A stretch of DNA of 36,077 nt from JBQCEE01 sp051960575 (GTDB lineage Bacteria > Actinomycetota > Actinomycetes > Mycobacteriales > Jatrophihabitantaceae). Both the position numbers and the translations under genes were made by a program. The stretch is from the NCBI RefSeq assembly GCF_051960575.1, contig NZ_JBQCEE010000097.1, positions 1-36,077 of the forward strand, written 5' to 3'. Position 1 is the stretch's first letter, and every line of letters starts with the position of its first letter. This document shows, piece after piece, positions 31,211 to 36,077 of the stretch. Under the pieces are notes generated by a model. The model saw only the letters and a list, made by a program, of their open reading frames with translations, ran no database searches and had not been told where the DNA came from.

Positions 31211-32179
31211 ATGCGCGCCGTCTACGCCGAGTCGATCAACCCCGACGATCCCCTGGCCGGCCTGGTGGTCGGCGAGCGGCCAGAGCCCGAGGTGCCCGAC
31301 GGCTGGACGCGGGTGGCGGTGAAGGCCGCGAGCCTCAACCACCACGACCTCTGGACGCTGCGCGGCGTCGGCATCAAGGCCGAGCAGCTGCCGATGATCC
31401 TCGGCTGCGACGCGGCCGGCATCGACGAGTCGACCGGCCAGGAGGTCGTCGTCCACTCGGTGATCACCACTCCGGGCTGGACCGGCGACGAGACGCTCGA
31501 CCCCGGCCGCTCGCTGCTGTCCGAGAAGCACCAGGGCTCGCTCGCCGAGCACGTCGTCGTGCCGAAGCACAACGTCGTGCCGAAGCCCGCGGAGCTGTCG
31601 TTCGCCGAGGCGGCCTGTCTGTCGACCGCATGGCTCACCGCCTACCGCATGCTCTTCGTGCAGTCGAAGCTGCGCCCCGGCCAGTCGGTGCTCGTGCAGG
31701 GCGCCACCGGCGGCGTCGCGACGGCGTGCATCTCGATGGCGCGCGCCGCCGGTCTGCGCGTGTACGCCACCGCGCGGTCGGAGGACAAGCAGGCGAAGGC
31801 GCTCGAGCTCGGCGCGCACGAGGCGTTCGCGTCCGGCGCCCGCCTGCCCGAGCGGGTCGACGCCGTCATGGAGACCGTCGGCGAGGCCACCTGGGCCCAC
31901 TCGGTGCGCTCGCTCAAGCCCGGCGGCCAGATCGTCATCTCCGGCGCGACGACCGGCCCGAACCCCCCGGCCGACCTGACCCGCATCTTCTTCCTGCAGC
32001 TGCAGGTGCTCGGCTCGACGATGGGCACCAAGGCCGAGCTGGTCGACCTCATCGGCTTCCTGCGCGCGTCCGGATTGCGCCCGCACATCGACCGTGTCCT
32101 GCCCCTCGAGCAGGCCGCCGACGGGCTCACCGCCATGGCCGGCGGCGACCTCGTCGGCAAGATCGTCCTCGAGGTCTGA
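31211..32179 (+). CDS. MDR-superfamily oxidoreductase (quinone-reductase/zinc-less dehydrogenase-like)
   Basis: A 322-residue NAD(P)-dependent oxidoreductase. The GroES-like domain (about 1-125) starts MRAVYAESINPDDPL, with SLNHHDLWTLRG; the catalytic GHE motif of zinc alcohol dehydrogenases is replaced by GCDAAG, so catalytic zinc is unlikely. The Rossmann domain contains VLVQGATGGVATACISMARAAGLRVYATARS (GxxGG near 164-168), and the end is ADGLTAMAGGDLVGKIVLEV, typical of the family. The closest kin are quinone oxidoreductases and similar NADPH enal or quinone reductases. ATG 31211 follows a TAGGGT hexamer by 7 bases. Confidence 0.9.
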   Translation: MRAVYAESINPDDPLAGLVVGERPEPEVPDGWTRVAVKAASLNHHDLWTLRGVGIKAEQLPMILGCDAAGIDESTGQEVVVHSVITTPGWTGDETLDPGRSLLSEKHQGSLAEHVVVPKHNVVPKPAELSFAEAACLSTAWLTAYRMLFVQSKLRPGQSVLVQGATGGVATACISMARAAGLRVYATARSEDKQAKALELGAHEAFASGARLPERVDAVMETVGEATWAHSVRSLKPGGQIVISGATTGPNPPADLTRIFFLQLQVLGSTMGTKAELVDLIGFLRASGLRPHIDRVLPLEQAADGLTAMAGGDLVGKIVLEV

Positions 32180-32193
32180 GCCCCCCAGAACGC

Positions 32194-32251
32194 GAAACCC
32201 TCCCCTGTGGCCCATTTCTGCGACCGGACATGAGCCACACGGGAGGGTTTC
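32194..32251. repeat. Palindromic element, copy A
   Basis: The arms at 32194-32211 (GAAACCCTCCCCTGTGGC) and 32234-32251 pair with one mismatch, around CCCATTTCTGCGACCGGACATGA. It follows the stop of the 31211 gene and its right arm holds the GGAGGG ribosome site of the RNA ligase gene. It is homologous to the element at 32818. Confidence 0.8.
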
Positions 32252-32255
32252 CGGT

Positions 32256-32807
32256 GTGACGATGGTGACGGCCGTGCTGTGTGCGGCGTTCGACGAGGCG
32301 TCGGACGCGGCGATCCTGCGGGTGCGCGAGCGGCTGCGGGCGCTCGGCCATGCCCTGCCCGACCGGCCGCCGCACCGCCCGCACCTGACCTTCGCCGCGG
32401 CGCGGGTCGAGCGGGGCGGCGAACTCGACCGCGTCGTCGCCGTCGCTGCCCAGGTCGCCGCGCGGCACGCCCCGCTGCCGCTCGTGCTCTCGCACGTCGG
32501 CCGGTTCGGACGCGCGGGTGCCCTCTGGCTCGGCCCCGACCCGTCGCCCGCGCTGGCGGCGCTGCAGGCCGACGCGCACGAGAGCCTGCTCGCCGCCGGC
32601 TGGCCCGCCGCCTTCGGCGAGCGCAGCGACGCCGGGCAGTGGGCGCCGCACTGCACCCTCGCCACGCGCGTCCCGAAGCCGCGGCTGCGCGACCTGCAGG
32701 ACGCCCTGGCCGACGGCTACGAGCCGATCCACGCGCTCGTCGACGCCGTCGCGACCATCCTCGTCGGCGGACGCGGCGACACCGCCCTCGCCCCGCTCAC
32801 CGGCTGA
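32256..32807 (+). CDS. thpR: 2'-5' RNA ligase / cyclic phosphodiesterase family
   Basis: A 183-residue 2H-phosphoesterase, acting on 2',3'-cyclic or 2'-5' linked RNA ends in vitro. Both HxT motifs are present: His43-Leu-Thr45 in PHRPHLTF and His132-Cys-Thr134 in APHCTL, which together form the active site. Start GTG 32256 is chosen because GGAGGG (32242-32247) is 8 bases upstream, inside the palindrome's right arm; ATG 32262 has a poorer spacing. The physiological substrate of this family is still debated. It converges on the lipoprotein at 32884. Confidence 0.9.
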   Translation: MTMVTAVLCAAFDEASDAAILRVRERLRALGHALPDRPPHRPHLTFAAARVERGGELDRVVAVAAQVAARHAPLPLVLSHVGRFGRAGALWLGPDPSPALAALQADAHESLLAAGWPAAFGERSDAGQWAPHCTLATRVPKPRLRDLQDALADGYEPIHALVDAVATILVGGRGDTALAPLTG

Positions 32808-32817
32808 CCCGCCGGAC

Positions 32818-32885
32818 GACGCGGAACCCCCTGCTCCGGCCCATTTTCAGGGACAGAAACGAGCCGAAGCAGGGGGTTTCGCGTC
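32818..32885. repeat. Palindromic element, copy B
   Basis: The left arm (32818-32840, GACGCGGAACCCCCTGCTCC-type) and right arm (32863-32885, ending GGGTTTCGCGTC) pair with two deviations, one a G-T pair, around CCATTTTCAGGGACAGAAACGA. The core of 28 bases (32838-32865) aligns without gaps to copy A (19 of 28 the same). It lies between two convergent stops and probably terminates both. Confidence 0.8.
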
Positions 32886-33294
32886 AGCAGTGGTGGTCGT
32901 GCCAGTCGGTCATCGCGGCGGCGGCGGTGAGCAGGTCGTTGAACGCGTCCTGCACGGCCGGCTGCTGCTCGCTCTGCTGCAGCTGCTCGATGGTCGTCGC
33001 GCGCTCGACGTAGCGCTGCACGGTGCCGACGCTGCGCTGCAGCTTCGCCGCGTCCGGACGCAGGGAGGCGGGCGCGTCCGCGACGAGGCCGGCGACCTCC
33101 GTCGACACCTGCCGGAAGAGCCGCTTGCTCGCTGCCAGATCGGTGCTGATGCTGTTCAGCTGCTTGGTGACCGTCTGGACGCGGGTGCAGCTCGACGACG
33201 TCGCGGGATCCTTCGCCGCCGGCGTGCCACTGCTGCTGCAGGCGCCCACGACCGACGCCGCGACGGCAGCGGCGGCGACACGGGCGGCGAGCAT
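32884..33294 (-). CDS. Lipoprotein of unknown function
   Basis: A 136-residue lipoprotein. The signal is MLAARVAAAAVAASVVGAC, with lipobox VGAC, so the protein is likely lipid-anchored at Cys19. The mature part is predicted all-helical: TRVQTVTKQLNSISTDLAASKRLFRQV, then ATTIEQLQQSEQQPAVQDAFNDLLTAAAAMTDW, so a helical bundle or coiled coil. It ends with a His-rich WHDHHC. Two further cysteines, one near residue 36 and the other last, could bond. No family is assigned. ATG 33294 lies 6 bases after a TAGGTT hexamer. Confidence 0.82.
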   Translation of the reverse strand: MLAARVAAAAVAASVVGACSSSGTPAAKDPATSSSCTRVQTVTKQLNSISTDLAASKRLFRQVSTEVAGLVADAPASLRPDAAKLQRSVGTVQRYVERATTIEQLQQSEQQPAVQDAFNDLLTAAAAMTDWHDHHC

Positions 33295-33300
33295 CCGCCG

Positions 33301-33306
33301 AACCTA
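33301..33306 (-). promoter_or_regulatory. -10-like hexamer of the 33294 lipoprotein (leaderless)
   Basis: TAGGTT on the minus strand, 6 bases before ATG 33294, in the 53-base divergent gap shared with the VOC gene. Confidence 0.5.
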
Positions 33307-33347
33307 CCCACTCGCGCCGCACCCGTCCTGTGCACGAGACTGCACGG

Positions 33348-33719
33348 GTGATCGATCACGTCTCCATCCAGTGTTCGGACCTGGCAGCGAGCGCCCGCTT
33401 CTACGACGCGGTGCTCGCCGTGCTCGGCGCGAAGCGCATGTTCGACTCCCCCGAGGCCATCGGCTACGGCACCGACATGCCGACGTTCTGGATCGGCCCG
33501 CACAACACCGGCACCGGCTTCCGCGAGTCGCACCTGGCCTTCACCGCGCCGACGCGCGAGGCGGTCGACGCCTTCTTCGGGACGGCGCTGCAGCACGATG
33601 CGGAGGTGCTCTACCGCCCCCGCGAATTCCCGGAGTACCACCGCTCGTACTACGCGGCGTTCGTCCGCGACCCGGACGGCAACAACGTCGAGGCGGTCTG
33701 TCACACCGCCGGCGGCTGA
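33348..33719 (+). CDS. VOC-superfamily (glyoxalase/dioxygenase-like) protein
   Basis: A 123-residue single-domain metalloprotein of the vicinal-oxygen-chelate fold. It starts VIDHVSIQCSDLAASARFYDAVL with the first metal-ligand His4, then a second half SHLAFTAPTREAVDAFF with His62, and ends AFVRDPDGNNVEAVCH with Glu115, the usual third ligand. The family includes glyoxalase I, dioxygenases and resistance proteins; no specific reaction can be chosen. GTG 33348 is taken as start since the fold begins there; GTG 33330 is an alternative six codons upstream. A weaker GAGACT hexamer lies 6 bases before 33348. Confidence 0.88.
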   Translation: MIDHVSIQCSDLAASARFYDAVLAVLGAKRMFDSPEAIGYGTDMPTFWIGPHNTGTGFRESHLAFTAPTREAVDAFFGTALQHDAEVLYRPREFPEYHRSYYAAFVRDPDGNNVEAVCHTAGG

Positions 33720-33766
33720 CGGGCCGTCCGCGTCCGCAACACCTGTTGCACCCGCGGCAGACACCG

Positions 33767-33823
33767 CTTGTCCCCCGCGCCGGTCAGCCAGCAGCTCCGC
33801 TCGTGCCCGGGCCGGGGGACAAG
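33767..33823. terminator. Inverted repeat between convergent genes
   Basis: CTTGTCCCCCG (33767-33777) pairs perfectly with CGGGGGACAAG (33813-33823) across a 35-base GC-rich loop. It lies just before the lepA stop (33828), after the VOC gene. It may terminate both genes. A smaller GCAAC/GTTGC palindrome is at 33736-33749. Confidence 0.65.
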
Positions 33824-33827
33824 GTGG

Positions 33828-35693
<1,866 letters not shown>

Positions 35694-35828
35694 GTGGGCG
35701 CGATCCTCGGGCTTTCGGCTCTGTACAGGGTTTCGACGGGTTTCTTCAGGCTTCTACAGCGGGCTCGCGCCTGCTGTGCGTCGCCTCAATGGTCGCATGT
35801 CACGGCCTGCCGGCCCGCCAGTCGCTGT
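35694..35828. other. Intergenic region upstream of lepA
   Basis: This 135-base stretch should hold the lepA promoter. It contains two GGGTTTC repeats (35728-35734 and 35738-35744) and an 8-base palindrome CTGTACAG at 35721-35728, with a TAGAAG hexamer at 35756-35751 on the minus strand. No convincing -35 is seen. Confidence 0.3.
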
Positions 35829-36077
35829 TCAGCCAGCCGCGTCGGCGGCATCGCGCGCCGCGAGGACGGTCGAGACGTGCTGCTCGGCCCACACCTGCAC
35901 CGCTTCGAGCGGCTCGCGAAGCGACCTGCCCAGCTTCGTCAGCGCGTACTCGACCCGTGGTGGCACCTCGGCGTACACGGTCCGCGTGACGAGGCCGTCG
36001 CGCTCGAGCGCGCGCAGGGTCTGCGTCAGCACCTTCGGCGCGACGCCGCCGATCCGCTCCCGCAGCTCGCCGAACCG
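35829..36077 (-). CDS. HxlR-family transcriptional regulator (N-terminus outside window)
   Basis: The C-terminal 82 residues of a small winged-helix regulator. It enters from the right edge as RFGELRERIGGVAPKVLTQTLRALERDGLVTRTVYAEVPPRVEYALTKLGRSL, the HxlR signature covering the recognition helix and wing; the start and the first helix with its usual conserved Cys are missing. HxlR proteins respond to formaldehyde, redox or quinone stress and usually control a neighbouring enzyme gene, which would lie beyond the edge. It is on the same strand as lepA, upstream of it. Confidence 0.93.
   Translation of the reverse strand, partial: RFGELRERIGGVAPKVLTQTLRALERDGLVTRTVYAEVPPRVEYALTKLGRSLREPLEAVQVWAEQHVSTVLAARDAADAAG

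Noticed and set aside
29171..32665. A 1164-codon open frame on the minus strand
   Set aside because: It is antisense to the exporter and oxidoreductase, is Arg/His/Gln/Asp-rich without any domain, and follows from GC-rich codon bias on the other strand.

Overview
The window is very GC-rich (roughly 70% or more), uses GTG starts freely, packs genes with 4-base ATGA/GTGA overlaps, and keeps an actinobacterial gene order: lepA-hemW-hrcA-dnaJ-rsmE-HIT-phoH-ybeY-CBS protein-cdd-like-era-recO-uppS-glyS-dusB-ppdK, all on the minus strand. It is best read as a chromosomal core region of an actinomycete, perhaps Micrococcales (the family is a guess). No tRNA, rRNA, CRISPR array, transposase or phage gene was seen, and no stretch over 300 bases lacks a gene.

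Layout, left to right. 1-8.0 kb: ppdK (cut by the window edge), an acidic unknown protein on the plus strand, dusB, a membrane-anchored protein with a Pro/Gly/Tyr/Gln-rich tail, glyS, a PAP2 lipid phosphatase, a small ABM-domain protein and uppS. 8.0-11.0 kb: recO, an MFS transporter and era. 11.0-13.8 kb, plus strand: a secreted S53 (sedolisin) peptidase, a lipoprotein and an alpha/beta hydrolase. 14.0-17.6 kb: the tightly overlapping HIT/phoH/ybeY/CBS-CorC/cdd-like set. 17.6-23.2 kb: a large ATP-binding LuxR regulator, then a plus-strand run (small unknown protein, YceI-like, secreted TolB-like propeller, nitrilase). 23.3-27.8 kb: rsmE, dnaJ, hrcA, a small VapB-like protein and hemW. 27.9-33.7 kb: a barstar/RNase Sa pair, dienelactone hydrolase, DUF6295-like protein, DHA2 exporter, MDR oxidoreductase, 2'-5' RNA ligase, lipoprotein and VOC protein. 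33.8-36.1 kb: lepA and a truncated HxlR regulator.

How it fits together. The core genes serve translation and RNA (glyS, dusB, era, ybeY, rsmE, lepA), heat-shock control (hrcA, dnaJ with a CIRCE operator between them), repair (recO), heme (hemW) and cell-wall lipid carrier (uppS). Accessory genes, many for secreted or envelope proteins and transporters, are set between core blocks that usually lie close together.

The most unusual material is between genes. There is a set of large palindromes at gene ends. Two of them are homologous, with matching stem changes (32.2 and 32.8 kb). One region holds three TGACGG and three mirrored CCGTCA boxes at exact 20-base steps (13.85-13.97 kb). A hairpin buries the ribosome binding site of the DHA2 exporter. 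At least eleven genes have a -10-like hexamer placed 6 or 7 bases before the start codon, which suggests leaderless mRNAs.
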